Source of the DNA: OMIW01 sp044235645
Lineage (GTDB): Bacteria > Bdellovibrionota_C > UBA2361 > OMIW01
Assembly (NCBI GenBank): GCA_044235645.1
Contig: JBIIHQ010000002.1
Span: 186,001 to 250,000 of the forward strand
Length of the DNA: 64,000 nt
Reading direction: 5' to 3'
Shown piece by piece: positions 1 through 9,047 of this stretch. Each line of letters opens with the position of its first letter. Position 1 is the stretch's first letter. Both the position numbers and the translations under genes were made by a program. The notes beneath the pieces were generated by a model that was given only the letters and a program-made list of their open reading frames with translations, ran no database searches and was not told the DNA's origin.

Positions 1-2
1 CC

Positions 3-299
3 CGCGGTCTCCCCTTCCGAGAGGCCCATCATGTGGTGGGGGCGCTTGTCCTTCAGTGTGAGCGCGAGGGAAGGCGGCTTGAAGATCTCTCAGATGCAGA
101 GCTACTCGCCGCTTCACCTCTTCTCACCCCGGAGGCTCGCAGCTGTTTGAGCTACTTCCGTGCGGTCGAGCGACGAACCGCTCGGGGAGGGACCGCGCCA
201 ACAGCGGTTGCTGAACAGCGGATTCGCCTCGGAGAGCGGGTCGATGCAATCGAACAATGGTGGAGTGATGCTCGCGGCCGGGTGTCCTCGATGGGGTGA
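3..299 (+). CDS. argH: argininosuccinate lyase, C-terminal end (partial)
   Basis: The reading frame is open from the window edge and reads RGLPFREAHHVVG, then SPLLTPEA and a final ARGGTAP segment. These are the C-terminal hallmarks of argininosuccinate lyase, which splits argininosuccinate into arginine and fumarate in the cytoplasm. Only about 98 residues are present; the catalytic GSSxMPxKxNP loop lies outside the window. The GTG at 33 is internal, not a start. The gene ends 43 bp before the convergent flavin oxidoreductase gene, and no clear terminator separates them. Confidence 0.88.
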   Translation, partial: RGLPFREAHHVVGALVLQCEREGRRLEDLSDAELLAASPLLTPEARSCLSYFRAVERRTARGGTAPTAVAEQRIRLGERVDAIEQWWSDARGRVSSMG

Positions 300-342
300 G
301 AGCGAAGCTAACCTCGGTCGAATCGCCGTCAGGCGGGAAGAC

Positions 343-1995
343 TTACCCGAGTACACGACGAACCGCCGGAGTGATAGCAGCAGCTTCAGCGACACACGTC
401 TCAAGAGCGGGAAGCGCCCAGTTGTCTTGCTCGACAAAAAATACCCGCTTGCGAAACGGAGCGCGGATCGTATCGGTGACGTGATCGGCGATGAGATTGG
501 TCGCTGCGAGCGGGAGCGGATGCCCCCATCGGGTGACCCGAATGTCGGTGATCGCGGAGGCCGAGATCCCGAGGAGTGGCAGGATCCGTTCGGTGACTTG
601 ATTCGAGAAATGCGACATAAGGTGGTCGGCGCTCTGACCAAAGAGCCATCCGCGGCCCCCATCGTACGGCAACGCCTGATACAACGTCAGCACGCCTCGA
701 TCGTTGGCATCCGCTCTCCCGTGGGAGGCGTAGTTCGCAAGAATGACGTCGGTGACCCCTGTGTGGAGTGCCTGTTGCTGAGTCGATAAGCCCTCGGTAT
801 GCCCGTTACCGAGGAGGTAGGTGTCGTAAAAACGGGAAGGCACTCGGGCATTGAGAAGTACATTCGCCACGAGGTAGGCGCGATACGATAGCCGCTTAAT
901 TGCAGCGACTCTCTCCGGTTCGATATCACTCAGGATGCGGGAGACCACAAATTTGGGGCAGGCGCATATCACCGCCTGTGCGACTATCTCGCGCAGTTCC
1001 CGCTGTTCATCGACATACTGAACAATAACTCCTGCATCAGTTCTTGTGATGCTAATCACGAGAGAGCGAGGGCGAAGGTTGTGGGGAGGCACAACGATCG
1101 CGATCTCCTCGAGGAGTCGCTCGGCCACTCGGGCGTTTCCGCCGGGCATGACGATAATAGGACCAAACTCTCCAGCATAGAAATTGAGACCACTCGCGGC
1201 GCTTATCTCGCGAGCTGACCCTCCGAATGAGGACCAGCAATACTGCTCGAGTGCGGTCATTGTCTCGACCGAGGGCTGACCTCCTGAACGAGCGATGATA
1301 TGATCGAGAAATGAGACCCGGTCGAGGTTGTCAATTTCTTCGCGCAGCGATGAATCGACAACAGGAATCTCAGGATAGATACAACCCTGCTCGTTGAGCA
1401 CATCGAGAAAATACTTATAGAGTTGGCGGTCGGCGGGTGTTGTTCGCATCTCCCAAAAGCGCGGGTTGATCATGCCGCGAAATTCGACGGGATCCTCCTC
1501 CGTTTTGATCGTCCACTCTCGGGATAGCCCCAGTTCTTTGTATAGCCGTGAATGAGGGGTGCCTGTCGATGGTTCGGTAAAGTACGCAGCCCCAAGGGCG
1601 TAGGGGAGAGCACCCCACGACTCGCCCTTGGCATTACCGCCGAAACGGGAGGCTTGCTCGAGGATGATCGGATTTAAGTCACGGAGATAATACCCACTCA
1701 ACAGTCCACTCACTCCTCCTCCCACGACGACAAGGGGTGCCTCCTCCGATGACACAGGCGCGCGTCCCGCAACGAAACCCTCTTTATTCCAAAGAAGATC
1801 GTGAGGAACCGTAAAATCATCCCCCGTGAGTCTGCGATCCCCGAGCAAGGGCAATCGGTCAATCGGAGAGTAGGATTCAATCAACGGCGAACCAAAGAGC
1901 CGCAAAGCACCCCTCGGCGCACAGCCGTTCACAAAGCAGAGAAGGGTGGCGTTCTGGAGAAAAGATCGGCGGGTTATCATGGTGGAGCGGGCCAT
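343..1995 (-). CDS. exported FAD-dependent amine-oxidase-like oxidoreductase (Tat signal)
   Basis: A 550-residue protein. Its N-terminus has a twin-arginine-like motif (TRRSFLQ, about residues 8-14), a hydrophobic stretch and FVNGC, so it may be a Tat-exported lipoprotein. A Rossmann dinucleotide motif VVGGGVSGL follows near residue 90, then LEQASRFGG, the usual ILE..xRxGG feature of the flavin amine oxidase/protoporphyrinogen oxidase superfamily. The C-terminal FFVEQDN..LPALETCVAEA resembles the second FAD-binding segment. The substrate cannot be told from sequence. ATG at 1995 or at 1980 could be the start, and neither has a strong ribosome site. The gene is divergent from yebC and convergent with argH. 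The family is fairly sure; the export route is inferred. Confidence 0.8.
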   Translation of the reverse strand: MARSTMITRRSFLQNATLLCFVNGCAPRGALRLFGSPLIESYSPIDRLPLLGDRRLTGDDFTVPHDLLWNKEGFVAGRAPVSSEEAPLVVVGGGVSGLLSGYYLRDLNPIILEQASRFGGNAKGESWGALPYALGAAYFTEPSTGTPHSRLYKELGLSREWTIKTEEDPVEFRGMINPRFWEMRTTPADRQLYKYFLDVLNEQGCIYPEIPVVDSSLREEIDNLDRVSFLDHIIARSGGQPSVETMTALEQYCWSSFGGSAREISAASGLNFYAGEFGPIIVMPGGNARVAERLLEEIAIVVPPHNLRPRSLVISITRTDAGVIVQYVDEQRELREIVAQAVICACPKFVVSRILSDIEPERVAAIKRLSYRAYLVANVLLNARVPSRFYDTYLLGNGHTEGLSTQQQALHTGVTDVILANYASHGRADANDRGVLTLYQALPYDGGRGWLFGQSADHLMSHFSNQVTERILPLLGISASAITDIRVTRWGHPLPLAATNLIADHVTDTIRAPFRKRVFFVEQDNWALPALETCVAEAAAITPAVRRVLG

Positions 1996-2018
1996 AGAAT
2001 GGGAGATATGAACGCTAA

Positions 2019-2045
2019 ACCGAAGGCCCGGCGGGAGCCTTTGGT
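2019..2045 (+). other. stem-loop in yebC leader (first hairpin)
   Basis: ACCGAAGGC at 2019-2027 can pair with GCCTTTGGT at 2037-2045. As plus-strand RNA all nine positions pair, one as G-U; as minus-strand RNA there would be an A-C mismatch. That strand bias favours a structure in the yebC transcript. There is no T-run, so it is not a classical terminator. Confidence 0.45.
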
Positions 2046-2084
2046 GGCGAGCATAAGGCAGGGCAGCCGCAGGATCCAGGGGCT

Positions 2085-2112
2085 GCTCTCCCGTTGACAG
2101 TAACGGGAGAGC
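2085..2112. promoter_or_regulatory. perfect 11-bp inverted repeat upstream of yebC
   Basis: GCTCTCCCGTT (2085-2095), a six-base spacer, then AACGGGAGAGC (2102-2112). The match is perfect. No T-run follows directly on either strand (a T5 lies about 10 bases downstream), so an operator or an RNA hairpin in the yebC leader is more likely than a terminator. It lies 54 bp before the yebC start, between divergent genes. Confidence 0.6.
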
Positions 2113-2165
2113 AAGATACCGTTTTTCTCTTACATGTTGACGGCGTTAGGTGACAAGGATAGGTC

Positions 2166-2909
2166 ATGTCAGGACATTCGAAGTGGGCGACGATTAAGCG
2201 GAAGAAGGCTGCGACCGATGCGAAACGGGGGAAGGTGTTCACCCGATTGCTTCGTGAAATTCAGGTGGCGGCGAAGCTTGGGGGGCCGGTTGAGGGGAAC
2301 GCTCGATTGCGGACGGCGGTTCAAGCGGCGCGGAGTGTGAGTGTGCCGAGCGATAACATCGATCGAGCGATAAAGCGCGGGTTGGGGCAGCTCGATGGAG
2401 CAGATTACGAAGAAGTGGTGTACGAGGCATACGGGCCGGGTGGGGTTGGGATTTTGGTGAAGACCCTCACCGATAATCGGAATCGCACTGTTGGGGAACT
2501 TCGGAGCATCCTCTCCCGGCACGGGGGAAGCATGGCGGGTGCCAACGCCGTCGCGTATCTTTTTGCTGAAAGGGGATCGATCGCCGTCCCAAAAGACAAG
2601 ATCGCCGAGGACGACCTGATGGCACTTGCTCTCGAGGCGGGGGCAGATGATCTGGTCGATGAGGGGGATCGATGGGTAGTGCAGACCGATCTGAAGAGTT
2701 TTGAGCCAGTCCGATCAGCGGTTCAGTCGCGCATTGAAGAGGCGGAGGCATCTCTCGCGCCGGTGGCGTCAACCTCAATTCCGGTGACGGGCAAGGATGC
2801 TGAGACGCTGCTTAAGTTGCTCGAAGCGCTTGATGATCTCGATGACGTTCAGAATGTGTATGCCAATTTCGATATCGATGAGTCCGAGCTCAGTCGATTG
2901 TCGGCGTAA
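2166..2909 (+). CDS. yebC: YebC/PmpR family (TACO1-like) protein
   Basis: A 247-residue cytoplasmic protein beginning MSGHSKWATIKRKKAATDAK, the invariant start of the YebC/TACO1 family, with EAYGPGGVGILV and TDNRNRT further on. Family members have been described as DNA-binding regulators (PmpR) and, more recently, as translation factors that relieve ribosome stalling. Length is normal. The ATG is preceded by AAGGATAGG. It is the first gene of a yebC-ruvA-ruvB run; ruvC, often found between yebC and ruvA, is absent here. The leader contains two hairpins, which may mean RNA-level control. Confidence 0.95.
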   Translation: MSGHSKWATIKRKKAATDAKRGKVFTRLLREIQVAAKLGGPVEGNARLRTAVQAARSVSVPSDNIDRAIKRGLGQLDGADYEEVVYEAYGPGGVGILVKTLTDNRNRTVGELRSILSRHGGSMAGANAVAYLFAERGSIAVPKDKIAEDDLMALALEAGADDLVDEGDRWVVQTDLKSFEPVRSAVQSRIEEAEASLAPVASTSIPVTGKDAETLLKLLEALDDLDDVQNVYANFDIDESELSRLSA

Positions 2910-2944
2910 TACAAGTGGTAGTGTAGTCTCCTATTCGGCCCGAT

Positions 2945-3541
2945 ATGATAGCATTTCTCGCAGGCACGATAGCGGAGCTCGTGGGCTCAACTGCTTATAT
3001 CGATGTTGCCGGTGTGGGTTACGAAGTTCTATGCACCCGCGGCGCTCGCGGTGGACTCGTCGTAGGGGAGAAAAAGAAGATTCCCGTCTATACCGAGGTT
3101 CGCGAGGATGCACTAAGGCTCTTTGGGTTCGCTGATGCGCTTGAGCGTCAGGTGTTTCTTTTGCTCCTCAAGGTGAAAGGGGTTGGTCCAAAGACGGCCC
3201 TCGATATAATCTCTGCGATCGACAAAATCGAGCTCCTGCGGTCAATCGGCTCGCAAGATGTGGCGACGCTTCAGGGCACTCGGGGCATTGGGAAAAAGAC
3301 CGCTGAACGGATCGTTCTCGAGCTGAAGGATCGGGTCAATGAATTTGTCGCTGATGTGCAGGCCCACGGAAAAGATGGTGGGGGTCAGGTGGGGGGTGTC
3401 GTACAAGATGCGGTCGATGCACTCGTCGCCCTCGGATTCTCCCGTCGCGATGTGGAGCGTGTCGTCCGTCAGGTCGGAGAGCAGCGGGGGGGCGTCGCTG
3501 AGTCAGGGGAGCTGGTTCGAGAGGCGCTCCGTCATTTTTAG
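2945..3541 (+). CDS. ruvA: Holliday junction branch migration protein RuvA
   Basis: A 198-residue protein starting MIAFLAGTIAELVGSTAYIDVAGVGYEV, the N-terminal OB fold of RuvA. The two helix-hairpin-helix motifs are visible as VKGVGPKTALDI and LQGTRGIGKKTAERIVLELKD, and a C-terminal domain III (ALVALGFSRRDVERVV) that contacts RuvB. RuvA tetramers hold the four-way junction while RuvB drives branch migration. The gene follows yebC by 35 bp and precedes ruvB by about 80 bp, consistent with one operon. Confidence 0.95.
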   Translation: MIAFLAGTIAELVGSTAYIDVAGVGYEVLCTRGARGGLVVGEKKKIPVYTEVREDALRLFGFADALERQVFLLLLKVKGVGPKTALDIISAIDKIELLRSIGSQDVATLQGTRGIGKKTAERIVLELKDRVNEFVADVQAHGKDGGGQVGGVVQDAVDALVALGFSRRDVERVVRQVGEQRGGVAESGELVREALRHF

Positions 3542-3623
3542 TCATTAGCCTCCCGATAGGTGGTGGAGGCTGATATTCGCGATTCCAGATACGGTGTCAG
3601 GCTCGCTTATTTGGGGAGTTTTT

Positions 3624-4751
3624 ATGAAACGAGTCGGGCCCCGCGATGACGCTGAAGATGTTGAGGTCTGGTCGACCATCCGGGGAGGCGCTTCCTCATC
3701 TGATGAACCCCTCCTTGTGTCTCTTCGCCCGTCAGGCTTCGATTCATATATTGGCCAGCGCGATGTAAAGGAGAACCTTCTCATCGCCTGCCAGGCTGCG
3801 CGCCGTCGGGGAGAGTCGCTCGACCACGTTCTTCTCCACGGCCCACCCGGTCTTGGGAAGACCTCGCTTGCTCGAATTCTCGCAAGTGAGCTCGGTGTTG
3901 GTTTTAAATCGACCTCCGGTCCCGTTATCGAACGGGCGGGCGATCTCGCGGCGATTCTCACGAGCCTTGAGCCGCACGATGTGCTATTTATCGACGAAAT
4001 TCATCGAATTCCACGGATGATAGAGGAGGTTCTCTATCCCGCGATGGAGGATTTTCAGCTCGATATCGTTATCGGTCAGGGTCCAGCGGCTCGCTCGGTG
4101 AAGGTTGACCTGAAGCCGTTTACCCTCGTGGCGGCCACGACTCGGACCGGACTGCTGACCTCGCCGTTGAGGGATCGTTTTGGGATGGCGTTTCGGCTTA
4201 ACTTTTACAAACCCGATGAACTGGCGGAGATCGTGCGCAACTCGGCCAAGGTTCTCAAGGTTCCGATTGAGCAGGATGCTTCACTCGAGCTCGGCCGGCG
4301 AGCGCGGGGCACTCCGCGTATAGCGAACAGATTGCTGAAACGAGCTCGGGACTACGCTCAGGAATGCGGAGATGGTACCGTCTCCCCGGAGATAGTCGGG
4401 GTGGCGATGGAACGGCTCGCGGTAGATAGTTCGGGACTAGATGCGATGGATCGGTCTATACTCACTATTATCATTGAACGCTATGGGGGTGGTCCTGTTG
4501 GTCTTGAATCCATAGCGGCTGCACTTGGGGAGGATAAAGATACGCTCGAAGATGTCTATGAGCCCTATCTCGTGCAGGAAGGGTTCATCGCTCGTACCCG
4601 TCGGGGGAGAGAGGCAACCGACGTTGCCTATCGACATCTTGGGAGACGTCCGCCCGTCCGAGCTGAACAGGTGAGTGAGCCCATGAGTTTTTTTGATCTA
4701 CCGGAATTGGGCCCTGTCGAAGTCGGTTTTGATGATGGGAGGGATGAGTGA
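3624..4751 (+). CDS. ruvB: Holliday junction DNA helicase RuvB
   Basis: A 375-residue AAA+ ATPase. Walker A GPPGLGKT is near residue 73, Walker B LFIDEIHRI near 121, the sensor segment AATTRTGLLTSPLRDRFG near 172, and a winged-helix domain ends the protein. ATG 3624 is chosen because GGGGAG lies five bases upstream and MKRVGPRD is a typical RuvB beginning; an in-frame GTG at 3594 would add ten residues without such a site. It works with RuvA in recombination repair. Confidence 0.95.
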   Translation: MKRVGPRDDAEDVEVWSTIRGGASSSDEPLLVSLRPSGFDSYIGQRDVKENLLIACQAARRRGESLDHVLLHGPPGLGKTSLARILASELGVGFKSTSGPVIERAGDLAAILTSLEPHDVLFIDEIHRIPRMIEEVLYPAMEDFQLDIVIGQGPAARSVKVDLKPFTLVAATTRTGLLTSPLRDRFGMAFRLNFYKPDELAEIVRNSAKVLKVPIEQDASLELGRRARGTPRIANRLLKRARDYAQECGDGTVSPEIVGVAMERLAVDSSGLDAMDRSILTIIIERYGGGPVGLESIAAALGEDKDTLEDVYEPYLVQEGFIARTRRGREATDVAYRHLGRRPPVRAEQVSEPMSFFDLPELGPVEVGFDDGRDE

Positions 4752-4841
4752 CGACAGGTCCGGAGAAGAGAGGCAACAAATTCCCCTTTATTCGCCATAC
4801 ATCCTGGTGAGGATCCACCACATTCTGGAGATTTAGTACCT

Positions 4842-5423
4842 ATGGCCCCACCCCTACTATCAGCTTTAATGACCATCGCGCCGCACCTCGTCATCCAATT
4901 GAACGATGTTGGAACTCGCTCCGTTGTGATGGGTCGTGATGAGGCGATGGTTCGCTGTGTCGAGGCAGGGCTTGAATTGCAATTTCAATTTGAGACTGAG
5001 CTGTGCCGCAAACGATCCCTCTGGTTCGACTCGTGTGGAGGCGAGCGTAAGGAGATAGCGTTGCTTCGGTATGAGCCGGTCAGTGATGTATTCATAGTGA
5101 GGCGAGATCGTTTCGGCGATGGCCGCGAAGGCACCGTGGCTCGGTTTATGTCGGCAGAAGATGGTCTCAATGAGGCGAGTGTCAGTAATCCATTTTTGTA
5201 CACCACCTTGGCTGGTGACAAAGAAAAGCTCCTCTCAAGCGAGCGTCGCTATCTCCGCGCCCGAACCGTCGTGTCATGTAAAGAGGAGCGAGATAGGACC
5301 CTCGACCGAGTTACTGAGGGATTAACCTTCGGGCTCGTAAAACGGGATGGCTTCGATTCAGGATGGAAAGAGAGAAAGGTTGAGGGTTCCTCAGAGATAG
5401 ACGGCAAGAAAATGGAGAAGTAG
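4842..5423 (+). CDS. DUF4390-like protein upstream of NtrY-type kinase
   Basis: A 193-residue protein of unknown function. The pattern GLELQFQFETEL..RSLWFD followed by a LLRYEPVSDVFIVRR strand pair and a late FDSGW resembles the DUF4390 family, whose members are often encoded just before NtrY-type histidine kinases, as here (28 bp gap). A clear signal peptide is not visible, although a short hydrophobic N-terminus (LLSALMTIAPHLVIQL) could anchor or export it; an ATG at 4869 is an alternative start. The link to the kinase is from gene order and family knowledge, not direct evidence. Confidence 0.7.
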   Translation: MAPPLLSALMTIAPHLVIQLNDVGTRSVVMGRDEAMVRCVEAGLELQFQFETELCRKRSLWFDSCGGERKEIALLRYEPVSDVFIVRRDRFGDGREGTVARFMSAEDGLNEASVSNPFLYTTLAGDKEKLLSSERRYLRARTVVSCKEERDRTLDRVTEGLTFGLVKRDGFDSGWKERKVEGSSEIDGKKMEK

Positions 5424-5451
5424 TTGCAGAAGATATCGCGAGGGTATTGCC

Positions 5452-7707
5452 GTGGCATCGTTCAGACCTGAATGGTGGATGCAGTTCTGGACCTTTGTCC
5501 GCTATCACAGCCGATCGGTATCGGCGGGAATAGTCCTCATCGCGGCTATTGTTGCCACCTGGGTTCGACGCTCGTCGGTCGATGAGTATGCGGGAGTTGG
5601 TGGCGGGCTCTTCGTCTTCTTCCTCATCAACATCAACATCATCCTGCTTCTCCTCCTCGTTTTTCTCGTGGGGCGGAGCTGTGTCAAGCTGGTCTTTGAT
5701 CGGAAACGGGATCTCCTGGGCTCGCGGCTTCGCACCCGGCTCGTTGTTGCTTTCGTTGGTCTGACCCTTATCCCTGTGTGCCTGATCTTTTGGCTGGCGA
5801 ATGACTTCCTCAATCGGGCGATGGACGGCTGGTTGAGTGCCCAGATGGATGGCTCCAAGCAGGCCGCGCTCTCTATTGCTCAAAACCATTACCGTCTCCA
5901 AAAGCGGGAAACGGAGCGAGATTTTCGAGAGATAGTGGGGAATATCCGGGTTCATGCAGATAAACTCCAAACTGCCGATGCTCTCAGGCGAAGATTGGGA
6001 AGGCTGCGCACTGAGATGGAGCTTTTCAGCCTTACGGTTATTGCTGGAGGAGAGAATGGGGTTGTTGACCCGGTAGTTGAGGTCTCCAACCCAGCCGCGG
6101 GGCTTGGTCCGTTCCGCGAGCCTCCTCTCGATAAGGGAGCAATCTCAGAGGCCCTCCATGGTGGCACGACGACTCTATTTGAAGAGGAGGTCGGAAGTAA
6201 ATTCGCCCGAACTTATGGGCCTATCACGATTCCGTCCGGAGGTCAGGGAGCACTCATCGTTTCAAGGAGACTTTCTCCTGAGATCGCTGAGGCGATAGGA
6301 ACGCTGATAGATTCGTACCGCTCATATGAGCAGCTCAAGATGATGCAGACGCCGTTACGCTCCAGTCACGGACTGACCTTCAGCCTCATCACGGCGATGA
6401 TACTCTTTGCGGCATTCTGGATGGCTTTTTACATATCCAAACAGCTTGCGCTGCCGATTGAGCAGCTCGCGCGGGGGATGCAGCGAGTGGCGCGAGGGGA
6501 TTACGGAACGTTGCTTGCTCGCTCGGGGGATGATGAACTGGGATATCTCGTCGAATCTTTCAACAAGATGATGCTCGACCTGCGAAGTTCACGGGACGAG
6601 GCTGAGCGAAGACGAATATTAACTGAGACCATTATCTCGAATCTCGCGGTTGGGGTACTCATCGTAGATCCCGCTCGCCGGATAATATCGAGTAACAGTT
6701 ACGCGGGACGCATCCTTGGACGGTCGATTACTGAGGGAGCTCTTCTTGAAGGGCTTCTCGATGAGCGTCTTGCGCCGGTTATCGGAGGGATGTTGTCGGA
6801 GGTTGAGCGGAGTACTGAGCGAGTGTCGACCGATGCAGAGTTACTCGTACAAAATAGGGAACGCGAGCTGCGGGTCGTCTGCACGGTGGGGAAAATTACC
6901 AGCCCTCAAGGGACCCACGAGGCTGCGGTGGTGCTGCTTGATGATATTACTGAGCTCTCAATCGCTCAGGCGACCTTGGCGTGGCGAGAGGTTGCTCGCC
7001 GCATCGCGCATGAGATTAAAAATCCGCTGACGCCTTTGCAGCTGTCGGCGCAACGGTTACAGCGACTCTTCGCAGATTCTGAGCTTGATGATCTCGTGCG
7101 CGATCTTACCTTGACGATCGTCGAACATGTTGATTCAATCAAGCGACTGGCGAATGAGTTCTCTAATTTTGCCCGAATGCCGACCGCAGAGTTCCGCGAA
7201 TCGGATCTTAATCAGGTGCTTGGCGAGGTGATACTAGGGTATACCGATGACTCTCCCGCCATCACGCTTCAATTTCTTCCCGACAATAAGCTCCCTCGTG
7301 TTGTGTGCGACCCGGAGCAGGTTCGACGCATTCTTATTAATCTTATCGATAATGCGGTCTCCGCTCTGAGGGACGCTGCAGTTAAAAATCCCAAAATAGT
7401 GATAAAAACCCGCTACGATAAACGTAGATACGGGTGTGTTATTGAAGTATCAGACAATGGTCCTGGTATTGCTCAAGGAGATAAGACCAGAATATTCAAC
7501 CCTTATTATACCACAAAAAAGGGTGGTACTGGACTGGGATTGGCGATCGTCAGTTCGGCAGTTTCAGACCATCACGGCAGAGTGAGTGTCAACGAAAATA
7601 CGCCTCGAGGGGCGAAATTCGTAGTCGAGCTGCCGATTCACCAAAAGATGTCGGTAACTCAGCGTCCGTTTGGAAGTAGTGAAGATGCCGATGAAGCTGC
7701 GTCATAA
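5452..7707 (+). CDS. NtrY-like membrane sensor histidine kinase
   Basis: A 751-residue kinase with the NtrY plan. N-terminal membrane segments lie at about residues 25-45, 50-80 and 95-115, followed by an extracytoplasmic region and another segment near 305-325. Then come HAMP, a PAS-like domain (about 385-500), the phospho-acceptor box AHEIKNPLTPLQ (His near 520), and an ATPase domain with N-box NLIDNAVSAL, DNGPGI and GTGLGLAIV. NtrY senses nitrogen or redox status in other bacteria; the signal here is unknown. The GTG start follows AGGGT. No response-regulator gene follows (fbp is next), which is unusual because ntrX normally sits beside ntrY. Confidence 0.88.
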   Translation: MASFRPEWWMQFWTFVRYHSRSVSAGIVLIAAIVATWVRRSSVDEYAGVGGGLFVFFLININIILLLLLVFLVGRSCVKLVFDRKRDLLGSRLRTRLVVAFVGLTLIPVCLIFWLANDFLNRAMDGWLSAQMDGSKQAALSIAQNHYRLQKRETERDFREIVGNIRVHADKLQTADALRRRLGRLRTEMELFSLTVIAGGENGVVDPVVEVSNPAAGLGPFREPPLDKGAISEALHGGTTTLFEEEVGSKFARTYGPITIPSGGQGALIVSRRLSPEIAEAIGTLIDSYRSYEQLKMMQTPLRSSHGLTFSLITAMILFAAFWMAFYISKQLALPIEQLARGMQRVARGDYGTLLARSGDDELGYLVESFNKMMLDLRSSRDEAERRRILTETIISNLAVGVLIVDPARRIISSNSYAGRILGRSITEGALLEGLLDERLAPVIGGMLSEVERSTERVSTDAELLVQNRERELRVVCTVGKITSPQGTHEAAVVLLDDITELSIAQATLAWREVARRIAHEIKNPLTPLQLSAQRLQRLFADSELDDLVRDLTLTIVEHVDSIKRLANEFSNFARMPTAEFRESDLNQVLGEVILGYTDDSPAITLQFLPDNKLPRVVCDPEQVRRILINLIDNAVSALRDAAVKNPKIVIKTRYDKRRYGCVIEVSDNGPGIAQGDKTRIFNPYYTTKKGGTGLGLAIVSSAVSDHHGRVSVNENTPRGAKFVVELPIHQKMSVTQRPFGSSEDADEAAS

Positions 7708-7819
7708 GGACCAGAGAGGGGGATTCCTTATCTGGTGGAGGGCAGCGAACTCATTCAGAATGTTATTGCTGTGCGACTCAATCAAAATGCTCCGCCCTTT
7801 GGCTGCGGTAAAACGATAA

Positions 7820-7849
7820 GGTGCACCGAGACAACAAGCCGATTGCACC
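7820..7849. promoter_or_regulatory. inverted repeat in the fbp upstream region
   Basis: GGTGCA at 7820-7825 and TGCACC at 7844-7849 form a six-base dyad with an 18-base spacer, ending 18 bp before the fbp start. It could be an operator or a weak RNA hairpin; its function is not shown. The rest of the 160-bp ntrY-fbp gap has no clear promoter. Confidence 0.3.
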
Positions 7850-7867
7850 CCAAAAAGGCAGAAGACC

Positions 7868-8872
7868 ATGGAAAAGTTTATGATTCCGACCTGGACATTG
7901 CAGCGGTTTCTTCGGGAACGAGAGCGAACAAATCCCGAATCGACGGGTGAATTAACGCAGCTTCTGACGTCCATCAGTCTTGGGGTAAAGATTATCAGCC
8001 AGATGGTTGCAACGGCGGGCATCCGAGGAGTGCACGGATACAGCTCTCGGATAAATTCTAGCAACGATAAGATAGCTTTTCTCGATGATGAGGCGGATCG
8101 AGTACTGTTCGATATCTTACAGTCGTCGGGCCATTTCGGATCAATCGTATCAGAGGAGCGAAATGATGCGGAGGTGACCAGTGAGTGGAGCGATGAGGCT
8201 AAATATGTAGTTGCAATTGATCCGCTTGATGGTTCGAGCAATATCGGTTCGAACATTCCGGTGGGGACGATCTTTGCCATTTTTCGGCGTAAGAAAGAGC
8301 ATCGAAGGGCGGGACCGACCGATTTTCTCCAGCCTGGCTCGGCGCTCGTTGCGGCGGGTTATTCGGTCTACGGGGCAAAGACCTCTTTCGTGTACAGCGC
8401 GGGAGATGGCGTCCATGATTTTACCCTCGACCCATCGATTGGTGAGTTCGTGCTTGCGCAGGAGCAAATGTCGGTACCGCAGCGAGGGTCGATTCTGAGC
8501 GTCAATGAGGGTAATTGGCCTTATTGGGATCAAAAAACGCGTGACTTTGTCATGTCGTTCAAGCAGGAGGATTCTGAACGGGGGCTACCCTACACAGGCA
8601 GATATGTTGGATCGCTCGTCGCGGATTTTGATCGCACGCTTCGTCGCGGTGGAATATTCCTTTATCCGCGTAGCACCAAGCATCCCAACGGGCGCTTACG
8701 TCTGTTGTACGAGACTATTCCCCTCGCTTTCGTGATGGAGCAGGCAGGAGGAAGAGCTGTTGATGGAGAGCACCCTGTTCTGTCGGTGATGCCCGAGTCG
8801 ATCCATCAAAGGAGTGGATTTGTTTGTGGCGGTGTGGAGGATGTTGAAGATTATCTTCGATCGTTGCGGTAA
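7868..8872 (+). CDS. fbp: fructose-1,6-bisphosphatase class I
   Basis: A 334-residue cytoplasmic enzyme that hydrolyses fructose-1,6-bisphosphate to fructose-6-phosphate in gluconeogenesis. The metal-binding loop IDPLDGSSNIGSNIPVGTIF (about residues 116-135) and upstream SEERND are diagnostic of class I, as are YTGRYVGSLVADFDR and GGIFLYPRS further on. Length is typical. It starts with MEKFMIPTWTLQRFL after AAGGCAG. It stands alone between ntrY and the ALDH gene. Confidence 0.95.
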   Translation: MEKFMIPTWTLQRFLRERERTNPESTGELTQLLTSISLGVKIISQMVATAGIRGVHGYSSRINSSNDKIAFLDDEADRVLFDILQSSGHFGSIVSEERNDAEVTSEWSDEAKYVVAIDPLDGSSNIGSNIPVGTIFAIFRRKKEHRRAGPTDFLQPGSALVAAGYSVYGAKTSFVYSAGDGVHDFTLDPSIGEFVLAQEQMSVPQRGSILSVNEGNWPYWDQKTRDFVMSFKQEDSERGLPYTGRYVGSLVADFDRTLRRGGIFLYPRSTKHPNGRLRLLYETIPLAFVMEQAGGRAVDGEHPVLSVMPESIHQRSGFVCGGVEDVEDYLRSLR

Positions 8873-9047
8873 ACGACAACTATGAGATGCCAGTCGGTAT
8901 CCTGAATGATCGTCGTCGTTAACTATTCAGCCCACCGTTTTTAAGAGAGTTGTTCGAAAGACGTAAAAAGCATGAGAAGTTGGGGTGATTTTGGTGGCTC
9001 GACTCGCCAGATCCTCGTCGGCCGTTTTTTGCAGAACAGTTTAGTTG

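Noticed and set aside
114..662. Minus-strand open frame of 182 codons
   Set aside because: It overlaps the argH end and the oxidoreductase in another frame, with Arg/Ser-rich composition typical of a shadow.
160..789. Plus-strand open frame of 209 codons over the flavin oxidoreductase gene
   Set aside because: It lies antisense to the flavin enzyme and shows no motif; it is a shadow of the minus-strand gene.
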